A DNA stretch of 64,000 bases from Oscheius tipulae. Its lineage: Eukaryota; Nematoda; Chromadorea; Rhabditida; Rhabditidae. Shown piece by piece: positions 22,472 to 34,800 of the stretch. A program made the translations under genes and the position numbers. The DNA lies in the NCBI GenBank assembly GCA_037178975.1, contig JASJZH010000006.1, forward strand, positions 7,316,001 through 7,380,000, read 5' to 3'. Position 1 is the first letter of the stretch. Each line of letters begins with the position of its first letter. A model generated the notes under the pieces. It was not told the origin of the DNA and did not search any database. It worked only from the letters and a program-made list of their open reading frames with translations.

Positions 22472-24489
22472 GAACGGTGCCCTTTGCTAATAATTATGGA
22501 CAGCAATATGTCCGTAATCGAGTTCGGTTAAGCCGACATCCTATCATCACTCTGTCTTATATCATCTCTGTCATAATAGTCAAACAGCCGTCTAGATTAG
22601 AATCTTCATCTTTTTCTTTCCCCCAAAATCGCCTTCAGGTATCAAGTCGTATTTAAACGTACGTAGTTTTATGATCTCTTTTCAAAAAATAAATCTACAA
22701 GAGTGCGCTTACGTCACAGGGGAAATGAGCTAATCACTTACACAGCACGCAAGAGAAATCCAAATAGTTTTGCCTCAAGCAGACGCGTACATTAGCTAAT
22801 AGGCAGGTCAGAGCGCATTCTATTTCAGATATGGCCCTATAATTACGCGCACTGATTGAGCGGGTTACCTGTGTGGTGCCATGGTAACGAATTTCATTGA
22901 AGCGAGCGAATAATTCCGACTTGCTACTCTTCTTGTCTTTTCTGCAGTTTGACCCTGTTTGATATCCAAGGGTAACTATGACGAGGCGCGCCGGCATTTC
23001 AATTTCCACCTGCTGGCTGAGCATTATAAAATTAATTTTATCTCCTCAATCTTATGAGCAAGTTTGTTTTTTACTGCATAATTTGTGTACGAAAACGAGT
23101 CACTAACAGATATATCACTTTTGAATACCACCCAAGCTATTCTTGAAAATATACGAGTTTTTTTTAACACTCCCTATACCTTGCTGACTGGTTTCCACAG
23201 TTAACGTTCCGCTATTTTGCTTCTTCATACTAGTCTTGAACTTCATCCTCTTCTACGCTGAATGCTAAAAACAGTCGGTCACGATACCGTTCAACTTGTG
23301 CTGATTACATCTTTCTTGTGTCGAATTGTCTAGAATAATACTGTAAAAGTTCATAAAGTTTATATGGCGTTTCATCTCGGTTAACTTTCGATACGAGGTA
23401 TACTCGCACTCCATTTTTCAAATCGGTAAACGTAATGCTCACCACAATCTTTTTCATTCCTCGGATTATGTTTGTTCTGTACATAATCTTTGGTATCGTC
23501 CTACTCGACATTTTTGGCTAGCTAAGGTTGACTGAAAAAGTTTTTTCCGTTTTAGAAAATCTACATCAAAGACAACCCTCCGCGTAGGACAGACTGACTT
23601 CGTTTCTCTAAATGACGCTTTTTGCTAAAAAGGCCAATTATTTGCGTGGTTTAGATTTTTTCATCTAATCCTTCGGTCGCCCTGTCCACTCCTTCCCGCT
23701 GCTTCTGACGTATTGTCACTGTTAGGTATCCATTTTTTCTTCTTCTTCTAACCTGATCCCTATTTCTTGGCATTGTTTTCTGCAGATTTTAGTGCATATA
23801 TACGCGATTCTCACAACCTAATTAGTCCCGTTAAATACACGGCCACAATAGTTTTTCCTTCAGAAGGGTTTCTCATGTTGTCACAGGGATTCGATGAGAG
23901 AAGGTTGATTACTCACGATGAGTGAAAACGAGAAAGGATTTATCTTTGCTAACTCTTGGAAAACCGGACATTACTCATTGTCTGTGGTGTTCCAGTGTTC
24001 GCCTAATATTTATCAAAATTAATCCGGTGTATCTCATGGGTTGATAACGCCTTCACTCATGGGTTGAGGATAAAACTTTTTCTCTCGATGTAGTCAACCA
24101 CAACCAAATGAATTGGATCTTAATTGCTTGGACGCCTGTTTCCGTGTCGAAGCTATTATTGAACTGAAACTCACTAATTGGCATCTTGTGGTCACATAAT
24201 ATCCTGTTGTCACAGCTACAATATATTAGCTTTTGACTTTTTAATTGGCACCTGTTTTTACTCCACGCGATGAGTCAGTGGAGCTCGCGATAAAATTTGC
24301 TTCTGCTACTCAGTTATTCAATAAGAGAAGCTAGAACAACAAGAAGAAACTAATAAAACTATATATTAGAGCTTGATGTTTCTTAGAAGTTTCCTGGCTT
24401 TTCTTTCCATTCACCCAAATTTGAGTTCAAATTTAATTTTGATAGTTCCTTACTCAGCTCGTCAGATTCAGATTGTCATTTGTACCGAA
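22472..24489. other. Intergenic, with an X-box-like palindrome
   Basis: No gene is supported. GTTACCATGGCACC (minus strand of 22875-22888) matches the RFX/DAF-19 X-box consensus at 13 of 14 positions but has no visible ciliary gene beside it. Confidence 0.35.
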
Positions 24490-24863
24490 ATGGGATGTTG
24501 CTCGTCCTGTCTACGGGTAATTCTCGATTCAGAGCCCGATGTGAAAATAAACGGTATACAATCCTTTTGCACATCAATCAAAAGAGCATTGCAGTGATTG
24601 AACCGACATCTATCGGTGTGAATGAGCATTCGGTCGTCCAACCAATGCAGCGAGCGCAGAGCGTTGAGAACGCACCCACTTTACAGGTATCCCTATTTTT
24701 TACAACTATGTATGACTTTTCAGGTTCCTTCCTTCACAAGACCGAGAAGAGAGAGCACAGCGTAATTGTCGTTCCTGTACAACTCCCGTCATCTTTTCTC
24801 GCTTCCACGCACAAAAATAAAGGATCTCCTTCTGAGATGACTAGAGGTTTCCGGGTGATCTAG
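24490..24863 (+). CDS. Small MGCC-starting protein, lipid-anchor candidate
   Basis: The ATG gives MGCCSSCLRVILDSEPDVKIN, a strong pattern for N-myristoylation at Gly2 and palmitoylation of the nearby cysteines. A 41-nt intron (24554-24594) joins exon 1 to VIEPTSIGVNEHSVVQPMQR. A second possible intron (24687-24723, GTATCC...TTTTCAG) is 37 nt. If spliced, the protein ends soon after at 24765 (65 residues). If retained, the frame continues to 24863. No family is recognised. It would sit on the inner face of the plasma membrane if the anchor prediction is right. Confidence 0.45.
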
Positions 24864-25125
24864 TCTCCAACTCTTCTGAATTGAATTTGTATTAGGTTGA
24901 CCCGTTCTGTTGTCCCTTAAATGTCCCGTCAGCGAGCGGTCCAAATTCGATTATATAAGCAGTCCTTTCGAAAACAGAGGATCTCTTCAGAAGTATTTTA
25001 TCTATCACATTGATCACCACATATAAGCGCAGATATGAGAGCAAGAACAGTAAACAGTAGGATTCATCGGTATAGTTACTATATTTCCCGCACTAATATC
25101 ACCAGAAGAGATTAAATATAGGAGA

Positions 25126-27294
25126 TCAGATGCTTGCCTTCTTGGCAAACTTTACCCAGTGCTCGACGGTCTGACGTCCGAGGTCAAGTACAATGGACTT
25201 GGACTCTCGATTCTCGTCCCGACTTCCCATCGTCACCTCTCGGATGGGCTCCAAGCCGTTGCAGGCCTGCAATTAAACAAATTAGTAATAGAAGGAAAAA
25301 CAACACAGCACGCGCAAAACCCATGAGTAAGCACAAAAATGTTAGGTAAAAACAAGGGGGAGTTACACTGTAAGCCATGCTTAAAAAGGAGAAATTAAAA
25401 ATTACAAGGAACTCGTAACCGCCACTTTTTTCTTGGCCGCGTAATCCACTGACAGACCCTGTTCAAATTCGGTAACCAGTCAAAAGTATGACTTACCTCA
25501 TTGGATATTTCATCGTCTGAGCTTTCTCGCCAGCCTTCGCTGGAGTCGTAGAGTGGGTTCACTCTCATTATGAATTCGCAGAGTTGCTCAAAGTCACGGC
25601 TCTGAAAATTGTCATTATTTTTTCAAATGGTATTGTTCTTGCCTGCATCTGAAGACTGCTTCTGACAATGCCGTCGCGACTCTTTACTGACCGAGCTGAC
25701 ATTCGGTTCGATTTCAGGCCTTGGCCGTTTGACCTTCTAAACTCATGTAAATACTGAACTTTTTCGAAGATACCTTGACACATTGTGGCGTTGATTGTGT
25801 CGGAAAAAGTTGTCATTTTTCCTCTTTCTCAGCTTGTATCTCAAAGCAGCACATGTAATCATTTCCTTATATGACAGCTTCATCCTATCGTTAAAATAGG
25901 CATAGATGAAGGGGTTACACATATGATTAAGCAGTGTTATCTAAATGCGGTTTTTGTGAAAACTACTTCTAGATGAGCCTACAAGGTGGAAGATAATGAG
26001 TATCCAGGTTGGAGCCAAGTTGACCATAAACGGCTTAGCCAAATATAGCACTGTTGTTATTGTACACAAGAGGGAAGGGTAGAAGAACTGGAATGTCAGT
26101 CGAGCCTGAAAGATCCTTCAGTACTTGGAATTATGATTTTGATGAGAGTGGTTAGCTGGAAATGGGCCCACCTGTTTGCGGAAACGATTTGCGCTGTTTT
26201 GGTTCAGTTTGTTGCAATGGATCTTCTGTTTGACTTGACGAATCTTGAGCAGGACCAGAATGGAGCAGATCCATTGTCCGGCTACGGCACTGAGAGTCAG
26301 TAAGAGAACAAAGACCACAAACACAGCTGCAACAAAAAGATTAGCTGCAGACACAGTTTCCTCATACTTGTTCGAGTTCCATCTAGAATATTCAGACTGA
26401 TGGACCACAGTTCTTCGCGGAAGCCAATGAGCGGGTCGGGGAACGATCCGACACTTGCTGAAATTTTCGAGCTGTTAGCAGCTCTTATGTACTGTATGTG
26501 TCTCTCTCTCTGTCAATTAAGAAAGGTGTAGAAGCTTCACCTGCAATGCCTCCAATAAGCCATGTGAAAATTGAGCCCCCGACTGCTACGGAAACCCGAT
26601 TGAAAGACTTTGCCCGCGTTCCATAGTAGCAGATCGCGATGCAGCGATTTAGACCCAACAAGGCGTAGCTCATCTGCAACATAAGGAGCATGATCACGGA
26701 AGAGCACTGACGAATCGTAAAATTGGATAAGGACATACCACGCCGGCCGTCCAGGAACAGATGTCCGCGAAGGAGACAATGTAACTTCCGAGGGATGTTT
26801 GGTCGACGCCCGTCGAGTTCAGATTCTCCAAAATTTTCTAAATGAGCCGTTTTTGTCGGTATGGCTAGCTCACAATCAGGTTTTCATCAGAAAAAATGTT
26901 GGAATGGCGTGGCACTCGAGCTGTCACTAGGTCCTTCTCTGGCCAAATGATCTGGGTCCCACAGTAAACTCCAGCTAAACAGTAATTCTGGATTAGAAAA
27001 GGTCTCAATTTTACCAACGATCATCATGACACTATCAGCCAAGGCAACATTGGCCATTAATGTATAGGCTGAAAGTCGAAACACTCGCTTCGAACATATC
27101 ATTACCACTGTGGCTCCATTGCATATTATTCCGAGAACGCCTGGAATAACCAATTAAACCCCGACATTTGAGTTTCGAGCTGGAAAAACTCCGCGTTTCG
27201 TTAACGCATGACACAACCTCTAGGGGTAGAGCCGGAACTAACCGAGTACAACGTAGGTGCAGCCGACGGCTGTCATCCAATGTTGATCCTGCAT
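25126..27294 (-). CDS. Rhodopsin-like 7TM receptor (Srx/Srsx-like)
   Basis: The model is about ten short exons on the minus strand. TM1 is VLGIICNGATVVMICSKRVF, TM2 AYTLMANVALADSVMMIV, TM3 SLGSYIVSFADICSWTAGV. TM3 is followed by ALLGLNRCIAICYYG, where NRC stands in the DRY position. TM4 is VSVAVGGSIFTWLIGG, TM5 VFVVFVLLLTLSAVAG with an ICSILVLLKIRQVKQK extension, TM6 FYPSLLCTITTVLYLA, and TM7 is TLLNHMCNPFIYAYFN with an NPFIY form of NPxxY. The C-tail ends HWVKFAKKASI. The gaps in TM4-TM5 were solved by splicing 40-41 nt introns. The first codon is uncertain: an acceptor and open frame (TFADYVILT) precede the ATG at 27294, so a 5' exon may exist. The ligand is unknown; chemosensory or peptide receptors are the nearest classes. 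Confidence 0.72.
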
Positions 27295-27471
27295 GGTCAA
27301 GATGACATAATCTGCAAAGGTCTAAAGGAAATGAATTTGGTGGATAAGAGAGAGGGCTACTGCCCGTATACGTGTTTTTGTTAGGGGCGTGAAAGCAAAA
27401 TGGCTATCGCAATCCACAAGTCGGATCGGATTAATAAATAAAGGCAGCAAGGAGATGCCAGACAGAAAAAA

Positions 27472-27705
27472 ATGCTACGAAGTTATGGGCTTTGCGTGTG
27501 GTTATACATAGGAACAGATATAGCTCTGGTTGGAGCACACGCAAGAGAGGCACCCTCAACCGGCAATTGCAAAAAGAGGACAATATGTAATCAGGGTCTC
27601 TTGACGCAAATGAGAGTCAATCTTAAACTATTTTTTTGTAGGAATAGAACATGTCCGAGCTGTAAGTGCGACCCGAACAGGTACACTGACATGAACGGAA
27701 ATTAA
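27472..27705 (+). CDS. Possible small secreted Cys-containing peptide
   Basis: A single open frame of 77 residues starts with a signal-like MLRSYGLCVWLYIGTDIALVGAHA. It continues with paired cysteines (NCKKRTICNQ, CRNRTCPSCKCDPNRY). A GTCTCT...TTTGTAG stretch inside could be an intron but breaks the Cys-rich frame. It is divergent from the 7TM gene. There is no family match, so it may be chance. Confidence 0.3.
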   Translation: MLRSYGLCVWLYIGTDIALVGAHAREAPSTGNCKKRTICNQGLLTQMRVNLKLFFCRNRTCPSCKCDPNRYTDMNGN

Positions 27706-30443
27706 GAAAATTGGTCGTGTCTTGTGCCGGAAAGATTAGCAGCTGAAAGAAAGGCATCTGTTCTGAGAAAAGCCAACGGTTACAATAATATTTCGAAAGA
27801 GAACAAGAAGAGAATGTACACGGATGGCTCGAGGAAACACTTTATGGTCTCATTCCGGAAAACGGCGACAGCTGAGTGCCGCAGGATTGAAGCCACGTGG
27901 GGGGCCCAGTCGACAGAAAACAATGAAATGGAACAGGTCAAGGGGTCTGTTTCCTTCTCTTTACGCTAAGAGTCCCAGCGTCGCCTGCGGGGAAGGGCCC
28001 GACGGATCGAGTTAACTCTCCTCACAAGGAGTTCCGCTGTAACCCTGACTCTTCTGTCTTCAAAAGACATAACTGAATTGCTTAATTTGAAACTTAAAAC
28101 ACCCTCGCGTAGAGTGATGACGTCGAGAGTCAGTCGTATAAGGAACAACTGAGTGCGTATGGATGTGTGGAAATAAAGGCAGTATGTATATGTTGAAAAA
28201 CTCTTCTGAACTTCGGGTGAGTCCTGACTCAACCGGTTGCTTAACAACTGCACCCGCTAATTAGGAATGGCAGCACTAAATCCGGTGCTGAAAAAGTCGG
28301 CTAACGAAGGCAGTAATCCAAAAAAGAAGTCAAGGAAGTTACGGTACTTTGCATGACTTCGTACACATTGTTGTCGTAATGACTTGCTCGTTATTCACGC
28401 CAAGAACCGCGAAAAACTGTGCTCTAAATTTCTAATTGGTTTATGTAATTTATGCAGATCGAATATCATCGTTCACGCTTCGAAAAGCGGTAAAAATAGA
28501 AGAATTGACGTAAAACCAAACGTAGGGAAGCGCACAAATGCACAGATATGACTGCTTTTAGCTACTGCTCTGATTAACTAAAGACAAGGGAGGCCGCAGG
28601 AGCGAAGCCGACGAAATGAACCCAATTGGTGGTTTCAATTGGTGCGTCAAAAGTGCCATCATCCCCCGGTAGCGTGCGCCATTCAGCGCGGGCGTAAGAG
28701 AACGACCGCGAAACGGGGATGGCCCTGATGTCACCTCAACTGCACACACATCAAGACATCCATAGATTGCAGGATACTCGACCCGGTTTTGAAACAAAGA
28801 TGTAGGTCAAAGTAGACGGAATGAGGACCCAATTCTGACCTACAGCTGTGTATGGGCTGCAAGTATCATGGGAAAACGAAAATGACGAGCTGAATTGCAG
28901 GGATGGCGAAAGCGACACTCTTTCAGTTTCGAGAAAGCTTTGTTTTTAGACAAGTGATTGACACTGCCGTGGCCCTATAACATCCAGCTAGGCACAGAAA
29001 TAGGGATATGGAACGGCGACAAAGAATCTCCTAATTTTGAAATGTAGACTGGACTGACTGCACAGGAAGCGGTTTCTGAGGGTTTGGGGTCTTACTTCCG
29101 CTCTCTATGATTCCTTGACCCATGGCTGGAGAAGTTCAAAAAGAGGGCCCACCTTGGATAACATAAGGGATCGTGTGATTAGTGAGTGGAGTGGGGGCTG
29201 GCCACGAATTATCGTGCCAGATAATTGCAACAAACAAAGTCCAACATAATTCTTAGCTCGAATAAGATTTATGATCAGTTTCGGGAATAGGAGAAAATAA
29301 CTTCTTAACAAGAACATAAATTACAGGCTGAGGTTCTAGCGAGGACAGCTGACGGAAAACAAGAACTACTTTTATGATGTTCTATTCCACGCATGCTTGC
29401 CTGGATATTATCCACTAGATGCCATAAAAATAGGCTAAGATTCTAGTATAATTTATGTTCCAAAAAGGTAAACCGAACGCTAAAGTGGACTAGGAACAAG
29501 AGGTAGGAACGAGCTGCTTCGAGGCTGAAAAATTTATCTAGGTTCAAAATGCAGGCAATTACCATGCAGTAATGGCGTTTAATGACACAGAAGGAAAGAA
29601 GCGGGACTACTGTTGCGGTTGTGAATTTGACACTCACCCCCGCGCTTCTAATTTTTGCTGCGGAACAGACGCGAAAAGAGACGATCGACCCCTGCAGAAT
29701 ATCAATTAGGGTATCTACACTAATCATCAAAGGTTGGAGAAAACTGGAGAGTTCTTGCTCTAAATTTGGAGGACCTCATAGAGGCTCAAAGGCAGCCGTT
29801 TGCCGTATGCCTGGGGTATCAGAGGGATAATTGAACGCATAGCGAGTCAAGTGGCTCCGAGAGAAATTAGTCCAGTGTGCTGAAGCCGAAACTCAACCCA
29901 TCCTCAGACCAAATAGGCACCGATTTCCATAATCTGATATGTGGCCGTATGACGGTGTTGTAGTTTTAGTGTGTGAGTGACTGGATCAAGGGCACGACAT
30001 GTGGTATTTATACGAGGAATTATAAACAGATGCGAGTAGATCAGGGGATGACGTGAAAACTCGGGTTGTTGAAGACGAAAATAGCTCAAATTCGCATCAA
30101 ATCCCTTGTGTTTAACTCATGGATTTTGAAGACAGCTTAGATTAAAGAAGTTGATAACATTTAAGAGCAAAGGTTCGGCGAGAGTCTCTTGACTAGCACG
30201 CTAGCAGTTAATGTCATCCAGTAAACCATGGGTACACGGTACGTGCAAGTATGACACGGAGCTGAAAATAAATGGCAAACAGCCATTGTCGCATAGAATC
30301 GATGGAACGGTAGCCCGGATTAGTGTTATATTATAACTTCTGGCCAAAAGTCGATAAAACCAAACTGTTATCAGAAAGAATGCTATCAGCTGCCCACCAT
30401 GCTGAATAAAGCTGGCCGGGCCCTTGTTATATTTCCTTCCGAC
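27706..30443. other. Intergenic, no gene seen
   Basis: Several frames of 70-95 codons occur on both strands. None has recognisable motifs or paired splice sites. Confidence 0.35.
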
Positions 30444-31880
30444 TCAAATTTCCTGAACACAAAGCAAGTGATTGGCAAAAGAATTGTCGCTGCTGCGACG
30501 TGAGCTGCGCCGTGATGTTATGAAGAGCGTCGGCTGCGGTAAATAGCTGGCCAAAGAGCCTCTCCTGAACGAGTCAACGGGTGGTGGAATTCCTAGCTCT
30601 TTATCCAACTGAGCATGGCGCACTGAAATTGTAATTGAGCTATATGAGAGGCAGCCCACGTTTTGCCTCGAGTCCCGGGACGTACTTCAATTTGTCGACG
30701 ACTGTCTTATAGCGCCTAAAGAAATTGCACATGGCAATGAAGAAAATGCACTCACCTAAAGTAGAGAAAGGCCTGGAAGCAGGCACAAATCTGCACAGGG
30801 AGAAACGAGAGGGCGGAAGAGAAGAAAGGATACCCTGAAATACTCAATTAGCACGAAAAACAATCTCAAGGGTACCGTACAAATAGCTGAATTGACTGGG
30901 TTCTCCAGCCGCATTAGGTTTCATCCTGGGGGCCAGCTCGTCATCCACAACACAAACCACCATCAGGACTGCGGTACAAAGTACGATACCTAGAATAATT
31001 TTAATAAACTGAAACTGCTGCTCGACTTACTTCCTATGATGTAACAAATAGCTGATATCAGGGTGCAGAAAGTTCTTCTCAAATGCCCAATTATCCCTAA
31101 CCCAAAAGCCATGCAGCACACTGTTGCTCCAGAAATATGTAGCAGAGCCGGTACACCAAGCCGAACTGAAAGGTATGAGCAAAAATTGAGTGTACTCACC
31201 AATAACAGCAAGAGATGCCAAAGAGAAGTCAGTTAGATCAACGCCAGTGAGCATAGGATTGAAAAAGCATTTGTACTCGGCAACGTAGTCTGAATAGGGG
31301 TGGATAAAGAAAATCCGAAAAATTTACTAGATAGCTCGTCTTCTGTGAACTGTCGGTGTGTTTCATTCAACCAATAATAGCGGCAGATTTTGAAGTAGCC
31401 AATGTTATAGTTGAATGTTGATTCCTAAATGTAAAGCTGAAGTTAATTAAAAATCTCTATGCTCTAGACGAGTCACGTCTGGACATTGTTTTCGATAAAA
31501 AAATAAAAGCCTAAACCATTTCAAAACGGTATATTTATTTAGAAACATGAGCAAATTTTTGATCTGTGAACGTTCCAATGGCCTAAGAGTAACTTACAAT
31601 TGATTCCCCATTGTCGTTAGTCTTGTTCAGCGGTCTTGGTTCCGTCAAAAACACCCAGTTGTTCATGAATATTGGGAATGTTTGTAGGATGATGACTAGA
31701 ATACTTGCTGCCAGCGCCGCTGAGTATAGCACGTTGTCGGTACATCTTGCTTCAATCACATACTGAAAAGGTATAATTTGGGAAGGTATGAATGAGAACC
31801 TTTGCAATCTTCTCGGAGAGTTTCATTGGCGGTATGTCGATATCGTGGTTCGGCTGCCGGACTATAGTACGAGGTGCCAT
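30444..31880 (-). CDS. Stargazin/claudin-like four-pass protein
   Basis: Related proteins (TARP/calcium-channel gamma, C. elegans STG-1 and STG-2) traffic and modulate AMPA-type glutamate receptors. The start at 31880 gives a cytosolic MAPRTIVRQPNHDIDIPPMK. TM1 follows (LYSAALAASILVIILQTFPIF), ending in NNWVFL like the family's DYWLY. The first extracellular loop holds NIGYFKICRYYWLNETH, comparable to GLWRTCC. TM2 is LLHISGATVCCMAFGLGIIG, TM3 TLISAICYIIGSIVLCTAVLM, and TM4 follows SYLYGYPFFSSALSFLPVQI, much like YGWSFYFGALSFI. The C-tail is Ser/Arg-rich (SRRSSRRSSDNS) and ends CVQEI. Introns are about 40 nt apart from one of about 190 nt. A nematode Clc-like claudin is the main alternative. 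Confidence 0.6.
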
Positions 31881-34800
31881 GCTCAATTAGACTCTAGCTC
31901 TAATTTCTAAATAAGAAAAGATAAACACATGAGATTTAGCACTAGATTGAGAGAGTCGGGTGTAACTCAATCTGTTTGGGGTTTGTGGTAACGTGAGGAG
32001 AAAAGGTTGTACTGGAGTTAAACTGAAGAGAATTTAAGAGTTAGACCAGCCCGTGCTTGCAAATTGTGTCCAACAAAACGGATGAATGAATTTGGTGCAA
32101 CTGGAAGACTCTTCGGGAAATGAGAAGAGTCCCGAGCTCCACAAAGAAAATTGGACCACATATTGGGTGCGTCTATGTGGCCTTACCCTTTTTAGTTGTA
32201 AACGGGCGGAGCCCCTGTTTTGTGAATATTTTTACTACGAAATATGCTGTTCCTGCAAGATACCCATGAAAATACTTTAATGTCTACAAATAATGAAACG
32301 TGGCATGGAAATCTCTTCCAGATTGTAGAAGCAGCATGAAGTTACTAGATAGCATAAAAACATTTTGTTCCACATTAACTGCCATGAACAGCGTTAGCCA
32401 GCGGTACCTGTCGAACGTGCTTCGGGATGCTCCCGCCTTTAAGCGACATGATTGACAATAACGGGGCCAAATTGGCAGGAGCGAATCACTGGGCAGGCAT
32501 TTTTATTTTAATCTTTTACGTGTTACACTACGGTGTCGTGTTTTTGGGAACCCACTCCCGCCTTTATCTTTGCCAGTAAATTGTTTTTGTTCGCAAACTT
32601 TCAAAATTGACTGGATTAAGGAAAAAATAGGAAGCATTCAAGCATTAGTCAACAACGTTTGCTGTTTTCTTACTGTTATCTGCTTAGTGACAAATGCGCA
32701 CAGAACAGCAGGTAAACTTGTATATCTATCCAATTCATTATTTTAACTCTAATCTAGGGAAATCTTTGCTCTTTTAAGCTTTTACCGGTCTCCCTGTCTC
32801 TCTGGCTCTCTGTCGCTCTGTATCTATATCTCTATGTCTCTCTGTCTCTTTGAGCAGATATTTTGTCCCTCTCTCTGTCTGCCTGTCTCTTTGTCACTCT
32901 CACTGCTTCTGTCTTTCTGTCTCTCTGCCCATCTGTTTCGCTGTCTCTCTGTGGTACCACCCATGAGAAACAAAATTCGTCGTCCCATTTCTGAGTTATT
33001 GTCCAACTCAATTAGTTGGTAATAATTTACAATAATAGCAATATACAGCTTTTTGTTTTGCTTTTTTGGCCTCGGAGAAGCAAACAAGCAAACAAACAGA
33101 GTCAGCCACAGACACCATCGCGCTTTCATAGTTTAGATCGCATGTAGCCTCCCAATTTATTGTCGTCCTCCTGTCGTGAGCCTGACGTTTGGCATTCTCT
33201 GTTGAGATAAATGTCTTTTTTTCTAAAGGGTCACGATAGACGAAGTGCCATTTGCGTATACACAAAGAGCGGTAGCAGTCCGCTGTTGTCGTCGTTGATT
33301 TATTCATCCACGAGTCACAAAAGATGCTGACCGGGGTGCCATTTTCGTTGTCATTAGTTTTCACAGCCTAATGAGAGTAGGTCTTCAAGTGTCGGCAGTA
33401 ATGGCCCCACATGCGTTAACAAGAGGACCCGAGGAAACCCATAAATTGTGCTCTAATTCACTTTCCAACCCAACTTAAGGTCCTAATTGCCGACGATAAT
33501 AGCATTCCGACGAACGCTCATCGGAACGCCAAAATTCATATATCTCCGGTCCAACTGCTTGCTTTTAATTAGCCGCGGGTCGTCTTCATTTCAACAAGTC
33601 ATCCTCAAGATAAGCTGTCTAATGCAGCCTCCAGTTTGACCCCCTTCCACTGTCCTCATTTTTACCATTTTGCCTAAAAAACACCATAAATGAGTCTGTC
33701 GGAGTTCCAATAACCCCATACCGTTGCCTCACAAAAGGCCTATACGCATTTACGGCTCCCAATAAAAACAACAGAACGCCGACATCGTAACCTTAGGTAT
33801 ACGATCTCTTCATTCATAGTATCCCGATGAGGTGCTTTCCTCTTTTGACCTCTATCACCGAATTTTCGGTTGGCCCGGGTCTCTTAAATCTAGTTAGCAT
33901 GTAATAATAGTGCTTGGTTGATGAGCCATTAGCCTGGCACAGTAATTGTGGGTTCCGTAGACTCTGCATTTGTTTACCGAACCCGTATCAATTTGCTCCG
34001 TCAGATTTGAACCCTCCCACGGTGTGAGTCGAACCGATCCTATTTCCGAGAACGTTATCAATGCTGTAATGTAATGGGTTCACCTTCCCAAAAATGGATA
34101 TTTCAAATTTATCGTCAAGTCCTTCATTGAGAAACTGTCTTTCTCATCATTAGATCACAATTATTTTCACGTTCTGAACCGACAATTAAAACTTGCTAGT
34201 TTCTCTTCAACTAAGCTCTTATGGTACAGATAAATTTGCTTCTTCAGCTTTGAAAGAGTATCTAAGCATCCTTTTTGCAATTAGCTCAGCCTTTTAGGAG
34301 ATCCATTACCAGATGCTAATCTCTGCGGTAATACGATACTCGTCAGTTGCCTCTTGTTTCCACTTGGACTTCACTTTGCTATATTTCTGCCTCATTAGTC
34401 CATTTTCTTCTAGCCCCAAAGACTGAGAATTGTATGCTTTCAGTCAAATTGGCACTTTTCTGAGAACAAACACATCAATCTGTCCTGGCTGTTTGTCACC
34501 TATTTCCTCCTCAATAATGACTCTTTTGGGGAAAAATACTTGCGGGTTCCCTCCAGAAGATTGGAAATACGTGAGAGTAATTTGCTTCGTTGGTGGTCGT
34601 CGTTTATTGCATCTCTGCAGCTCTCTTAATACGAGTGCGCTCACACACCGTCGTCCAAAGAAACCTCCCCGAGATCCGCTCTAAGCGCCTCGGTCGATTT
34701 ACTTTGAGTCTCTCTTATAGTCAAAACGCGCGTAATTGAGCTGTAGTAGTGCTTCTGGTGAGTGAAAGCATGTTTCAGCTCACAAAAAGGTTTTTCTCAA

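Noticed and set aside
28558..28797. Minus-strand 79-codon frame
   Set aside because: No motif, no splice sites, and similar frames arise by chance in this GC-richer patch.
33008..33364. Minus-strand 118-codon Cys-containing frame
   Set aside because: It has an interesting composition but no family match or exon partners; left as part of the gene-free block.
34004..34045. Possible tRNA-like TTTGAACCCTCCC sequence
   Set aside because: No acceptor stem or anticodon arm could be folded around it by eye.
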